NCBI RefSeq assembly: GCF_026914265.1
Contig: NC_069135.1
Span: 62,548,738 to 62,612,737, forward strand
Length of the DNA: 64,000 nucleotides
Origin: Mya arenaria
Taxonomy: Eukaryota; Mollusca; Bivalvia; Myida; Myidae
Reading direction: 5' to 3'
The position numbers were made by a program, and so were the translations under genes. The notes below the pieces were generated by a model. It was given only the letters and a program-made list of their open reading frames with translations, made no database searches and was not told the DNA's origin. This document shows, one piece after another, positions 36,158 through 49,734 of this stretch; within the stretch, counting starts at the first letter, position 1; every line of letters starts with the position of its first letter.

Positions 36158-38049
36158 TCAGCTGAAAATATATAGATTGATTTATTTGTTACAACTTAAC
36201 GATGATCAGTTTTCATTAATATGTATTTCAAATGCAAGAACAATAAAACAGGGTTGAAATATATTTATTGACATATTGCAGCTTTGAAGCACTTCACATT
36301 CGTACCTTAAAAGCTTAAATCAATGGGATTGCATCGTGTTTAGACGTTAAGACGTGCGTTGATATTTTTACAACGACTATAAATCGTAATCAAAACATAT
36401 AAAGACACTCACCAATGGTCAAGTTTTCCGCAGGGTCCGCATGCTTTCTCTTGCGGAACGCAGCCTTCATTTGTGCCATCGAATACCTCTCCAACCGCAC
36501 ATTTTACCGTGCCAATATATTTTCCTCCCTGAAAACGAACGTATCGGTCACATCGCCCAGATTCATCCTGATAGAACCCGTCTACTTTCGTACCGCACTC
36601 AGGCATCATTCCCCCGTGTTCTCGAGGAATCATATCTAATGAAACGCATTCGTTCATTTCCGGATGGAACAATTGTGTTCGGCCATTTTCGTCAGCTTGG
36701 CATCGCTCCTCTTTGATCGTGCGTTCTTTGTAGCATACGGCGTAGAATGGACTCCAAAGTTTTACTGGATGAACGTTTATTCCGTCAGGTTTGCCTACAC
36801 AGCTTGGAAGGTCGACACGGCAGGGTCTACAGTGGGCAACGGGACACTGATTGGATCTGTATTGGCCTGAAGTACAGCAAAATACAAGTTTTTTCAGGAG
36901 TTGGGTTGTATTATATGAATACTGAGATTGGGTGCAGATTAAACTTCTGGAAACTACTAGCTGCCGAAATTTTAGAGTTGCATCAATATATGATATATGT
37001 TGGTGTTCAAAGTGTTATTTCCAATGCATTATAACTATTGAATTTCTATATTTCAAACAAAGTTTGATAGGTCAACTAACATCCATCCTTGAACTCTGTC
37101 CTGCTTCCACATTGTACATTTTCAAAATGGTCACACTGTTTGGTCTCAGTGTTGAACAACTGTGGGTAGGGACATTCAACAAGGTGTTGCTCGAAGAACC
37201 GGGGAATCCCATGTGTGTAACGGACACTGCAATTGTAGAAGGCTTGACATTCCGTGGGGTGTGGGAACACGCCTCCGAACATGTTACATCGTTCCTCTGG
37301 ACTTAGAGGCCCTGGAAAGTAAAACTATTTTTTACCAAATTGACTCATAAAACAGGGTCTATGTTAAAACTTTCGGCTACTGAGCTTGTTTCTTTAGTTT
37401 TTCATATAACAATTAATATCTTTAAAGATGCATGATACACTCTTCTATACATTGTTTGCCAAGAGTAGTTTTCAACCGATGTAGCCGCATAGAATAAATG
37501 ATAATTAGAATGGATTTGCTGTTTTCATTTGCGTATTCATTTATTTAAACCAAAGAGTTAAGTTTTTTCCATATAAAAATCACTCTTCAGAATAAACAAT
37601 GCTTTATGTGTTTCTATTTATAAAGATTATATAAACTATATACTATATCAACTGATATACATGTTTAGCAAGTGGACACTTTGGAATGCTTTTAGAGAAG
37701 AAATACATAGGAAAGGATAAAATATCAGACAATACAAACACCAACACTAGAACTTACCTAAGTCAGGCAGCACTGGCATGTGACCTCCGCTTCCTTCTGT
37801 TGTTTTCTTGCAGTCATCATACATTGAACCTTTGGGAACACACACGTTTGCGCTGGAGCTGAACACCGATCTAGGAGGACAAGGCGGCATCTCGACTTTT
37901 TTCCCAAACACGCACATGAAGAAGCCCGTACAGTCGGCCTTTCCGATGATCTGAAATACACCCGGTGTGCATTGCACGAGTTCGTCGTGGCCAGCAATGA
38001 CCAAAGTTCCGGCGACCAAAGCAAACAACGCTGTTGTGTATCCGATCAT
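36158..38049 (-). CDS. Gene C: secreted four-module CBM14 chitin-binding protein with a lost cysteine
   Basis: Type-I member, 326 residues. Exons on the minus strand are 37758-38049, 37081-37311, 36413-36866 and a last exon with codons at 36158-36161. Phases are the same as in A, B and D. The start is the ATG at 38,049, matching the family signal peptide; an in-frame ATG 31 codons upstream would bury the signal peptide. All frames are open. The exon-2 donor is GTTAGT instead of GTAAGT. In module 4 the third conserved Cys (Cys287 of gene B) is Phe: RYVRF against RYVRC in gene A. That should break one disulfide of the CBM14 fold. Exon 1 and 2 products differ from gene A at few positions. Confidence 0.88.
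37345..37440 (+). repeat. Partial ~190-bp dispersed element in intron 1 of gene C
   Basis: Same fragment and position as in gene A (1,880-1,965), with 'ggctactgagcttgtttc' and 'tagtttttcatat'. Confidence 0.55.
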
Positions 38050-38214
38050 TGTTTCTCTATTAAGTTGAGTATTATAGTTGGAAGTTGTGTATAAAATAAA
38101 GTGAAAATCTAAATTATGTTTTCTATCAACGTTTTCCAACACAATGTTTGTTGAAATAATATTGTCCTAGTAAGAGTAATTTTTTTCGGTAAAATTACTT
38201 GTCAATGCTCAGTT

Positions 38215-38330
38215 AGAGAATGGTTTGAATGTCTAAGATGCGAGAATATATAGAAATTTGCGACCACCTTTAGGCGGGGCTTTCTGGCGCAGTAAACACG
38301 TGCTCTTGAATTAATGACGTAGGCGCATAA
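38215..38330 (-). promoter_or_regulatory. Gene C promoter
   Basis: Minus strand order: TACGTCA (38,315-38,321), GCCCCGCC box (about 38,273-38,281), TATATATTC (about 38,244-38,252). The TATA box is about 200 nt from the start codon. Layout as in gene A. Confidence 0.7.
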
Positions 38331-39109
38331 CTTTAGTAGGAAATTGTAATCGACAGGAATTTAATTTTCTTGGCCCTGTCAATTAGCTTAGCGTTTCAAC
38401 AATGTTGATCATGTTATAATGACAATTAAGATGTGTTTGTAAAAATGTGTCATTCATTTGTTTTAAATCATTTGTAACATGTTGACATGCTCATTAAGAA
38501 GGAAGAATAATTGAAATAATGTTTAAATAGTAATCAAATTAATTGCAGCAATTTTTGATACTCTAACGCCATCGTGGTTTTAAACAGTTGAAGGTTTTGC
38601 CTTATAAGGAGAGGGTCTGAAAGTAGATGAGCATTCCCCAATCATACACTTTGTTGGTAATTATAAATTTTTGAAAAAAGATGATTTTTAAATTTTGAAG
38701 ACGAACAAATAAACAATAAGGAAATAATATAGTCTGTTTTGAAAAGACGATTTCATGTTTCACAAATTCTTACATTTTTTTCTCAAAAAAAAAGAAACAC
38801 GAAATTGTGAGGCGTGTCTCTGTGATTAATCAATTCTGATTTACGACATATGAAGCCACTATCGGACTGAATACACGTCATAGCTATGGTGTTTTTATAT
38901 TGTTCTTGTTTGTATAGATTTTTTATTACTTTGAAGTCTTTTTTGTAGAGTTATTTTCTGTTGTTTGTAGAGTCATTTTTGTAATTATGTAGTCAATTTC
39001 TGTTGTCTTTTACCTATTTATGTTTTTTTTGTAAAATCATTTTCTGTTGGTTGTACATGCATAGTCTTTTTCAGTTGTTTGTTGTCAATTTAGGTTGTTT
39101 ATTTGTTAT
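38331..39109. other. Upstream flank of gene C
   Basis: Colinear with about 2,870-3,640. 38,930-39,100 holds loose TTTCTGTTGTTTGT-type repeats. No gene. Confidence 0.5.
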
Positions 39110-42100
39110 TTCTTCAAAAGAGTTCAGATCCTTAACTCTTATAAAGAATGACTAGATTTGTTAAAGGAGATATTCACTATATTCACTATTTCCACGATTA
39201 AGACACTTTTAAACTAAATTATAAGCAAATATTTACTCTTTGTTACAACTTTCTTTTTTAAGCTTTTCTGAGATATAAACGCATCTTTCTTTTACGGATC
39301 ACATAGCTTCAATGCCCTCACTTATTTAGTATTATTTGTAAAAACGTCAAGAAGGTAGAGTTTGAACGTTATTTTGAGCATTTCAATCAAACCTTTGTAA
39401 TATTTGATTGAGATTTGTTGGGTTTTTTTTCAGCAGGACACAATCAATGAATGGACATTGTTAGCGCATATCTATAAAACAGTGTGATGGTTTAAAGAAA
39501 GTTCGTAAAATTAAAATGTTTTCAGCAGGTAGTTGGGCAGATAGATTAAATGAATTACTTGGATTTTATTTAAACCGTAGATATAAAGGCAATGTTTTGA
39601 AGAGTACTTGCCTTCTAGTTTTTAAAGAAAAATTCCTGAAACAAACTATAGGGTTGAATATAGCATCCTTTCATAACTAAGCTGTCAGTCCTTTGATTTT
39701 ATGAATATTTTGCTAATTCATGTTATCTTAAAACCGTTTTTGGCTGACTCGGAGTGTTTTGGCATTTCTTCAAATATTTTACAAAATAGGTAATCATTTG
39801 GAAGAAAAGATTAGCTAATATATGTCTCTTTTATTTTTAATAATGTTTTTTTATTTGTTCCCAGTTTTAGTACAATGATGCTTTTTATTATGAAACTCTA
39901 TGATCACACAGTTTTAAACCTTTTATTTTATAAGGCAGACTGTGTGTGATGCTCATAGTTTCAAACAATGACTGCATCGTTTCTTTGAAAAGTTTTTGCA
40001 TTAGGTGCTTTAAATTGCATTCCTCTGTCTGCAGATAGAGTTGGGCTCTCTAATCATAGAAGTACTTGGGGTTTACCTATAGGTTTATTTTTATTTGTTT
40101 TATTATTAAGTTTCCTCAAGTTAATGCATACTTTGGTAAGATTTACCTTTTACGTTTTTTAGACTGTAGGCCGCTAGGCATGCAGACTTTTATAACCGTA
40201 TCTCGGAAATCGCATCGGCAGATCGACATAACATTTTTAATTTTTAGCGAATTAATGCGCGCACGGGCGTATCAACCCCAGTGCGGTTAGAACTGCAGTG
40301 GCCACCGACCTAATTTACAATAACATTTACATGGAAAATACCTAGTAAGCAATCTGCTCTAATTGCTACGGACTGCGATCTGCATATTTATTAGCTTGCT
40401 ATAAATTGCGCTGTAAGGAGTCTTCAGTCTATGTTATGCGGTTAATATAGTTTGAAAAAGATGCGTTTTGCGTAATATAACGCAATTGATATATATTTTG
40501 ATATCGGCGAGTTACAGATCGCAATAAAGAAAAGCAGAATCCGCAAATAGTAGCAAAATGAACGCGTACTGAATCAAATAAATACATGTATTGTATACCT
40601 GTGTTTAGATTTTGCTTCTGCCGATAACCGATACTATCTACATGTACATTGTAGTTAAGAATAGAATGTGGGTCATCGCATTCGTACAGGTTTATTCCCC
40701 GGAAATAAACTCTGAGAAGTCGTTAAAAGACGGAAAAATATGGATCGTATTATGATGCAATTAAGTGCTAATTAGGCGTAAGATATCAAACCATAATGTT
40801 TTAAATGAAATTATGATACTTCGTTTTATCCTACAATCAGTTTTTTTCATAAGTATAATTTCTTTGTTTTAAATGGCCTAAATCGGCTATTACTTTAATT
40901 TTTTTTATTGAGATTGTTAGTTTTTAATTGTGCTTGTAAAATCTTGTGTAACTACATACAAACAACCTTTTAACCTATTACTAAATGAATATCATACACT
41001 TTTACAATTCAAATCAAACCGCGTAAAGCGTTCACATGCTATCGACCTGCTTCAATTTTTGACATAGTCATGGTATGCCGAATGAAACGGAAAGTATGTG
41101 AATAGTTCTTAGTTTGTCTCAGTAAGTTCAGTCCAATATCTTGAGCATGTAGCATAATGCATATGCATATCTAAAAACACAACTGATATAAACTCTTCAT
41201 TTTGTCCACAAGTGACATATGTTTAGGGCATTATTAAGATACATGTACATAAAGCATACAGGGAAGAAATAGTAGGTGGGTGATTCGACCTGAGGTATTT
41301 GGCGTTGTAGAAAGAAGTCTTAAGCATAAACCGAATTAATATGTCCAATGCATTTTGTTGGGATGCATTTGGTTAAGCTGGCATACCCTGTTAGTAAATT
41401 AAATACGACTCAAGTCAAGTTTGAAGTGTAGAGAAGGGTTACTAAAAATTCCTTAATGCTTTATCCGTGGCAGTGCATTGTATATGAAACAAAAGCTCCA
41501 GATAAGGTTTTATATGCTATTGAGTATTACTCCATACCTTATAACCAACAATATGGCGTATTCCACATTTCAAGTGACTTATACTTCATGATCTCGTTGA
41601 GAATCAACATTAAACTCTAAAAGTGTTTGCGAAGGAAATTATGAGCGAGCATATACTATCTTTAGATGTTTATGTTTATAAATATGTTTAACAATTACAT
41701 GCTTTAGAAGATTGACTATACTCACAAAACGTTGCAGGCCGAAAGCCATTCAACGCTTTAAGCGCTTTGATCTTTATTTAGGATTGTTGGGATAAGAGTG
41801 AGGTTTGTGCACTTAAACTTGTTTAAAACCCAGTAAATTTACATTTTACTGACCGTTCCAAGGCAGTACCTAACAATCCTTGATAAACATACCTAGTTTT
41901 TATATATAGTATGTGTGCACTGTGCTGTTTGTGGAGTTTTGTGCTGTTCTTCCATGTTTCTTGTTTGTAATTTTTTCTTTTTATGTTATATGTTTTTGGC
42001 GTTTACCCAGTGCCATTAAACCGGGTTTATGTTTAAACTTTTTGCTACTGAGCCTTGTTTCTGTAGTTTTTCGCATAAATATTGTCTCACTCGCTTACAA

Positions 42101-42365
42101 TGTACTACAGTCAAACTGAATTGGATCTAACGATTCGCATACTTGTTTTTGTGGAAAGTCGCATACTTATCATTTTACATTATGTTCGTGGTAAAATTGT
42201 CTGTATTAAATAATTTTAGTTATACGTGTCCATCTTTATTTTTTGGTTAATATTGAATAGTAATAAATAATGAATTGCTTCGAATATGAACATCTTGGTT
42301 TTATGTGTGTATGAATTATGTATTTATATATCGTATATATTTACACATCATTGGATAGCATTTGT
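39110..42365. other. 3.2-kb segment present only in unit 2
   Basis: Unit 1 passes directly from the counterpart of 39,100 (about 3,630) to that of 42,370 (about 3,640). No protein-coding frame is convincing. One dispersed-element copy lies at 41,884-42,083. It may be an insertion of an unrecognised non-coding element in unit 2 or a deletion from unit 1. Confidence 0.6.
41884..42083 (+). mobile_element. ~190-bp dispersed element, copy 2
   Basis: 'taaacatacctagtttttat' to 'gcataaata', with the internal words 'gtgctgtttgtggag', 'ttccatgtttcttgtttg', 'aaaccgggttt' and 'tgtttctgtag'. It lies inside the 3.2-kb unit-2 segment. Flanks do not show a clean duplication. Confidence 0.75.
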
Positions 42366-44560
42366 ATGTGATATTTAGGAAATATAAGCTTAAATACATA
42401 AACATTGAACACCTATTGAATTTTCAAGATTAATCTATTTTTAGAGGTATTTCTAACAGTTGACAAACGCAAGAATGAAAAAATAAGAAATCATGTTGAA
42501 TCGTTTTTGATACAAGCATTAGACCTTGTATGGCCTTCCAGGAAATTGTGTATCACGTGAGAAAAAAAATAGTGGAAATCAAAGGCGAAGTTGAAATTCC
42601 AATCCTATAAAGATAACCTCTGAATAGCTAGCTATTAACAGGCGTAAACGTCATTGTGAAGCATTAGCATTACATTCCACAAAAATCGAGGCATGAGTAT
42701 AAAAACGTCAAGTTATATCATTTCTATGTTAAACAATGCATAATAAAATTACGAAGATTATGATTTTTGACAGCAGGGTGAGGTGATACAATATGATTAA
42801 TTATCGTACCAGTGAATGTAAGACATATCAATAAAATGCGCAAATGGTTTCAATTTAATACCTTATTTTGAATTTATTTGCCAACAAAATTAAATTCATT
42901 TTTAACTTATTCGTCATAGTAAACACAATGACATTGACAGCCAGAAAAGTGTTATTTCGAAAAATGTCTTAAATCATCTCGCGGATTCAATACGACAGAT
43001 TAAATCATTTGAATCATGGTTTGATATTTTGAGAACCACAAAACCTTCCATGCCTTCTAATGTTAAGTTTCTAAGGCGGCTAAGGTGTCTAGCTCATGTG
43101 ATTTAATTGTTATAAAAATGTTCATGTAGCAACGCAAACTTGCAAGTCATTTCCGTGTAAAAATGTCTAGGGTTTGTGTAGGAAATACTTCACCTCAATT
43201 GTTTGAACATCAAGCTTAAGGTCAATGTTATGTAGTGACAACGGAAAGAGAAAGTCCGGTGTTAGAATGGTTTATCATACTTTCTTTGAGGTCCCCACCG
43301 CGCCTGAGCTAAGAAGCTGATAATGTTGCCCTCACAAGTATAAAAATGTTTGCTATGTGAAGATTAAACAAAAATACCTATATTTGACTTTCGTTAGTAA
43401 TGGATGTTGATAAAATATGGTTAGTAATCGTAACAATGGCTGTAAAATATAGGTAAACTGCGCAAATGTTCTTATAAAATACATTTTGCAATTGCTAAAA
43501 AATAACCACATGTTCATCATAACGGTAAAGACTACGCCACTTGGAGAAATGTTATTTCGCAAAATTGTCTTTAATTTTGATATGAAAAATTATTGCCACT
43601 ATTTTGGGAGCTAAACATTTTTGAATCATGCTTTGATATTTTGAGTAACCACACACCATTACCTGCCCTTCATAAGTAAAGTTGCTAATGTGGCTAAGGT
43701 GTTGGGTTCATGTGATTTGATTGTAGTAATATTGTTCATGTAGCAACGCAAATTTGCAAGTCATTTCCTTGTAAAAATGTTCAGGGTTTGTGTAGGAAAT
43801 ACCTCAATTGTTTGAACATCAAGCTTAGGGTCAATGCTGTTGTATTGACAATTTGTAAAACACAACGTGAAAGTTGCCGGTGTTAGGAAGATTTATCAAA
43901 CTATCATTGAGGTCTTTACCGCGCCTGAGCTAAGACGCTGATAAGTCGGCCTTCATAAGTATAAAAATGTTTGCTATGTGAAGATAAAACAAATAAAACG
44001 ATCCTATGTCGTAACAAAATTCTTCCTGTTTCTTTTTGCCTTTAGACTTCCATTTTATTTAATTAAGATTTCCTATAATGCAGTTGAATTTAATTCATTT
44101 CAGGGATGTTTAATGGAGCTAATATACTGTATGCATAGAAGCAAATTGTATCCTTTTCTGTGGTAGTGATTGTTGTATTTCTTTTAGTTGTATTGCATAC
44201 CTACCAATGGTATATGAAACGTTTAAACAAGGGGATTATTTAAAAATGTCATGTGGAATTTTATAATGATTAGTTTCAACAAGTTGTTCCGTTTTGCTTG
44301 CAAAATGCTTGGCAAATAATAATTGGGTGATAAAGATTTTGATATGTAATTTCATTCGTATTATGAAATTCCCCCGTGAGCTTTAGATTTTGTATTTTTC
44401 TTGTCTAATGACACCTTCCGCAACAAACATAGGTCGACCACATAATATGACACCATACTATTACAATAAAGTATGAACCAGGTCAGTAGGTTAACGATAT
44501 GAGGTCTTGCTTAAAAGTACAACAACAAAAGTAATTTAATATACATCAAAACAGGCGGCT
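42366..44560. other. Intergenic DNA with the 0.6-kb tandem duplication
   Basis: Colinear with 3,640-5,830. The two direct copies are about 42,840-43,400 and 43,400-43,990, with a spacing near 613 bp. No gene. Confidence 0.55.
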
Positions 44561-44599
44561 TAACATAACACAACCACCATACATCGCACAATGTAACAT

Positions 44600-46445
44600 T
44601 CTAGTTTCCACCTTAAAACACTCAACACACAGAGTTTTCAAAGGGGTTATGACTGGGGTTTGCGCCTTCAAACACTCAACACATAGACTTTCCAAAGGGG
44701 TTAAGGCTGGGTTTGCGCCTTCAAACACTCAACACATAGACTTTTCAAAGGGGTTAAGGCTGGGGTTTGCGCCTTCAAACGCTCAACACACAGAGTTTTC
44801 AAAGGGGTTATGACTGGGGTTTGCGCCTTCAAACACTCAACACATAGACTTTTCAAAGGGGTTAAGGCTGGGTTTGCGCCTTCAAACACTCAACACATAT
44901 ATTTTCAAAGGGGTTATGACTGGGGTTTGCGCCTTCAAACACTCAACACATAGACTTTTCAAAGGGGTTAAGGCTGGGTTTGCGCCTTCAAACACTCAAC
45001 ACATAGACTTTTCAAAGGGGTTAAGGCTGGGTTTGCGCCTTCAAACACTCAACACACAGAGTTTTCAAAGGGGTTATGACTGGGGTTTGCGCCTTCAAAC
45101 ACTCAACACATAGACTTTTCAAAGGGGTTAAGGCTGGGTTTGCGCCTTCAAACACTCAACACATAGACTTTTCAAAGGGGTTAAGGCTGGGTTTGCGCCT
45201 TCAAACACTCAACACACAGAGTTTTCAAAGGGGTTAAGGCTGGGTTTTCGCCTTCAAACACTCAACACATAGACTTTTCAAAGGGGTTAAGGCTGGGTTT
45301 GCGCCTTCAAACACTCAACACACAGAGTTTTCAAAGGGGTTAAGGCTGGGTTTGCGCCTTCAAACACTCAACACATAGACTTTTCAAAGGGGTTAAGGCT
45401 GGGTTTGCGCCTTCAAACACTCAACACACAGAGTTTTCAAAGGGGTTATGACTGGGGTTTGCGCCTTCAAACACTCAACACACAGAGTTTTCAAAGGGGT
45501 TAAGGCTGGGTTTGCGCCTTCAAACACTCAACACATAGAATTTTCAAAGGGGTTAAGGCTGGGTTTGCGCCTTCAAACACTCAACACATAGACTTTTCAA
45601 AGGGGTTAAGGCTGGGTTTGCGCCTTCAAACACTCAACACACAGAGTTTTCAAAGGGGTTATGACTGGGGTTTGCGCCTTCAAACACTCAACACACAGAG
45701 TTTTCAAAGGGGTTATGACTGGGGTTTGCGCCTTCAAACACTCAACACATAGACTTTTCAAAGGGGTTAAGGCTGGGTTTGCGCCTTCAAACACTCAACA
45801 CATAGACTTTTCAAAGGGGTTATGACTGGGGTTTGCGCCTTCAAACACTCAACACATAGACTTTTCAAAGGGGTTAAGGCTGGGTTTGCGCCTTCAAACA
45901 CTCAACACATAGACTTTTCAAAGGGGTTAAGACTGGGGTTTGCGCCTTCAAACACTCAACACATAGACTTTTCAAAGGGGTTAAGGCTGGGTTTTCGCCT
46001 TCAAACACTCAACACATAGACTTTTCAAAGGGGTTATGACTGGGGTTTGCGCCTTCAAACACTCAACACATAGACTTTTCAAAGGGGTTATGACTGGGGT
46101 TTGCGCCTTCAAACACTCAACACATAGACTTTTCAAAGGGGTTATGACTGGGGTTTGCGCCTTCAAACACTCAACACATAGACTTTTCAAAGGGGTTAAG
46201 GCTGGGTTTGCGCCTTCAAACACTCAACACACAGAGTTTTCAAAGGGGTTATGACTGGGGTTTGCGCCTTCAAACACTCAACACATAGACTTTTCAAAGG
46301 AGTTAAGGCTGGGTTTGCGCCTTCAAACACTCAACACATAGACTTTTCAAAGGGGTTAAGGCTGGGTTTGCGCCTTCAAACACTCAACACACAGAGTTTT
46401 CAAAGGGGTTATGACTGGGGTTTGCGCCTTCAAACGCTCAACACA
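44600..46445. repeat. 53/54-bp minisatellite, about 34 copies, expanded in unit 2 only
   Basis: The word 'cgccttcaaac' recurs about 34 times from 44,663 to 46,427. Two monomer types alternate irregularly. One has 'cacagagttttcaaagg' with 'ttatgactggggtt' (54 bp). The other has 'catagacttttcaaagg' with 'ttaaggctgggtt' (53 bp). Near-identity among copies points to recent expansion. Unit 1 has about one such monomer near 5,890. Confidence 0.95.
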
Positions 46446-47690
46446 CACCGTTTACACTGGCGGTATCCACCGTTGAACACTCAACACACGAGGTATACAC
46501 TAGCGTTCGCGCCTTTAAACACACAGGGTTTACAACACATGCCGCTAAGACAGGGCTTTCCACCTTACAACTCTCAACACGAAGCGTTTAAATCACACTC
46601 CGCTTACACTGGGGTTTGCACATTACAACACTAAACACGCAGTGTTACAACACACATCGCTGACACTGAGATTTCCGCCTTGAAACACTCAACACACAGC
46701 GCTAACACAATGGTTTCCTGGTTGAAGCTTTAAACACGTAGAGTTTACAACACACATCGCTGACACTGGGATTTGCGCCCTGAAACACTTAACACACAAC
46801 GGTTAAACACACATCGGTGACACTTCGGTTACCGCCTTGAAACATTGAAGACACAACGGTTACAACACAATTCGCTGACACTGGGGTTTTCGCCTTGAAA
46901 CATAGAACACACAATGATAACAACACATATCGCTGACACTGGGGTTGCCGCCTTGAAACTCTCAGCACACGACGGTTACAGAAAAAATATCGCTGACACT
47001 GGGGTTTTTGGCCTTGGAACACTCAACGCCAAACGTTTACAACACACATCGCTGACAATGGGGTTTTCGCCTTGAAACACTCAACACCATACGTTTACAA
47101 CACACATCGCTGACACTGGGGTTTCCGCCTCGAAACTCTCAGCACACAACATTTACCACACACATCGCTGACACTGGGAATTTTCGCCTTGAAACACTCA
47201 ACGCACACCGCTTATACTGGGGTCTCCGCCTTGAAACACTCAACACACATCGCAGACACTGGGGGTTTCGTCTTGAAACACTCAACACACATCGCAGACA
47301 CTGGGGGTTTCGTCTTGATACACACAACGCTTACACTGGGGTTTCCGCCTTGGAACACTCAACACACAACGCTTATACTGGGGTTTCCTCCTTGAAACAC
47401 TCAATAACAACGCTTATACTGGGGTTTCCTCCTTGAAACACTAAACACAACACGCTTATACCGGTGTTCCCGCCTTGAGTCACTTAACACATAACACTAA
47501 CACTTAAAACACAGAGCTTACACTTAACACATAGCAAAAACACTGGAGCATCCGGCTTGAAACATTCAAAACATAGCGTTTACATTAGGGTTACTGCCTT
47601 AAAACATTTAACACATATATTTTACACTGGAGTTTCAACATTGAAACATTCAAAACATAGCGTTCACAATGGGGGAACTTCCCGCCACCG
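46446..47690. repeat. Diverged ~58-bp minisatellite flanking the expanded array
   Basis: Copies of a unit with 'ttgaaacactcaacacac', 'acaacacacatcgctgacac' and 'tggggttt'. It matches the unexpanded unit-1 tract 5,930-6,490 in kind but is longer. It looks like the ancestral array from which the 53/54-bp type arose. Confidence 0.8.
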
Positions 47691-49309
47691 GGCTTAGAGC
47701 ATATCTGAACATTTATTTAAAATCGTATTGACCGGATATTTATAAACTAAAGCAATCATTTGCTGTTAGTAGCTCAAGGCCTCGAGACCACGCACAGTAG
47801 CTTAAAGCTTTTTTTTAAGTGACCAAGCCCAGTAGCTCAAGGCTTTTCTTTAAGTGACTACGCCCCCCCCCACCACACACACACACAAAACACCCGGGAA
47901 TTCGTACAGTTATGGGTACTGGTCCTAAACTTGATGGCATTTTGATGTCTGTTATCATCGATCAAATCTCAGATCAATTAATATTTACAGTTTTTTCATT
48001 GATCTGCCAAAGCCAATGCGGTGCAGCCCTTTTTTGAAACATCCCTAATTGGCATTTAGCCAATAAACAAACACAAGTTTTTTGGCACCCGGCAATAGAC
48101 AGTGGGTTCAAAGCTGGAAATTAACCACCCAGACATTTCTTAAAATAAGTCTGTATGAACTAATATGTCCAAGAACAGTTCATATCAGAATGTATGTAAA
48201 TGACACGTTCTTGTTTTGTTTTATATCTAACCAAATTTGTGAAACATTCATTCAGTTTTAAGTGAATGGAAATCATATGTTTTCATTTCCATCTAACTGA
48301 ATTGATGTCATGGGGAAATCGTCTAGTGCAATGCAGCTCATATCCTTTTTAATATTTCGGCTTGAAGTAATGTGGAATTCGATAAATTGTCTTTGTATAA
48401 AGATGACTTGTCCCGCCTGTTTTGACTTCGAGGTTGTCAGATTGTCAAACGAACCACTAATAGATTAACGTTGTCATTGCATAATTATAAAAGTGATGTA
48501 CCAGCATTTAGACGCTTACATCCAATTGTTGTCCATCAAAATTGTAAAATAACTTTTTATAATGCCTTTACTAAGTGATGGAATCGAACATATTCGAAAT
48601 ATTGTCGATTGACAGCGAACATCGGCGAAATCGATATTTTTAATCCAACTTTTTTTTACTTAAAATCAGAAATTTTCACGTGGTTCAAAAAGTGTTGAGT
48701 CATAACAAAATTTAGCCAAATTGGTGCTTTAATGTTCATTTCTTTATCTTGTCACCTTATATGCTCGGCCAGCTTTGACATATAATTGACTGATAAATAA
48801 TTGAAGATAACATGAACATAAGCTGTATTTGAGTCACAATTTTAAGCATAAACATTCATTTTCTGTTATTTCCGATCAAATAGTCGATTACTGTTGCACA
48901 TTTTGATTCAATTAACGAACATAAAATTGTTCCGTTTATTAAATTCTAACTTTACCACGAGGTAAAGCCGCGTTTTGACGTAAGAACTGTTTTGATGTTT
49001 AAACGTATAATAATGTAGTTCATGAAATCCTTATACACAGCTCATACTTTTGTTTGTGAGTTGTACAGTACTTTAATATTCATCCACTAGGGCATGGTCG
49101 GGAACAGTTTATTATGCGTAACTCGACCAATCCCGGACTACCTTCTAATCATTAGTGCTGTTTTATGTTTCGTATATGACTGCCATCACACGCTGTCTCA
49201 CATGATATGACAAACGATCAAAATGTTTTCTAAATGTACTTGTTTTTGTTTCAGACGACATTGTTACCTAGCGGTTCTTCTTTTAATTGGTACAGGTATA
49301 TCAAGTATC
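47691..49309. other. Intergenic DNA with small tandem repeat
   Basis: Colinear with 6,490-7,970. 47,765-47,865 holds three short copies of 'agtagctcaaggcttttct' plus 'gtgaccacgccc', then a C-run and (CA)n; unit 1 has one copy near 6,557-6,595. No gene. Confidence 0.55.
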
Positions 49310-49690
49310 AATGGATCCGGTGAAATATAAATGAACCTTATGAAATGTCCGTATAATAAACCAGCACAAGCCAGTCGTTTCTAAAAGCAATGTGACACTA
49401 TTAATAATCAGTATGATAAACCTGCACAAGCCCGCCTTTTTAAAGCAATGAGTTATGAATGCTCAGTATGATAAACCTATACAAGCCAGCCGTTTAAAGA
49501 GCAACGTCACAATATTAATTATCAGGATGATAAAGCTGTACAAGCCCGCCCTTTCATAGCAATGCTACAATATGAATGGTCAGTATGAAAAACCTGTACA
49601 ATAACATCAGTATGATAAACACGCTCAAGTCCGCACTTTTATAACAACCTGACAAAATGAATATTCAGTATGATAAATATTTTATCATGT
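49310..49690. repeat. ~57-bp tandem repeat, six or seven copies
   Basis: Copies contain 'atgataaacctgtacaagcc'. Partner of 7,975-8,215. Confidence 0.65.
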
Positions 49691-49734
49691 GCGACAGTCG
49701 CACGCTACTTGTAATAAAGAAGACTGTTTACTGA

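Noticed and set aside
38050-38142. N-terminal extension of gene C (start at 38,142)
   Set aside because: It would place 31 polar residues before the signal peptide, and the other three genes have no such extension.
45981-46634. Open frames across the 53/54-bp array on both strands
   Set aside because: They exist because the monomer lacks stops and is near a multiple of three. The mix of 53- and 54-bp copies breaks any frame, and there is no start context or splice structure.
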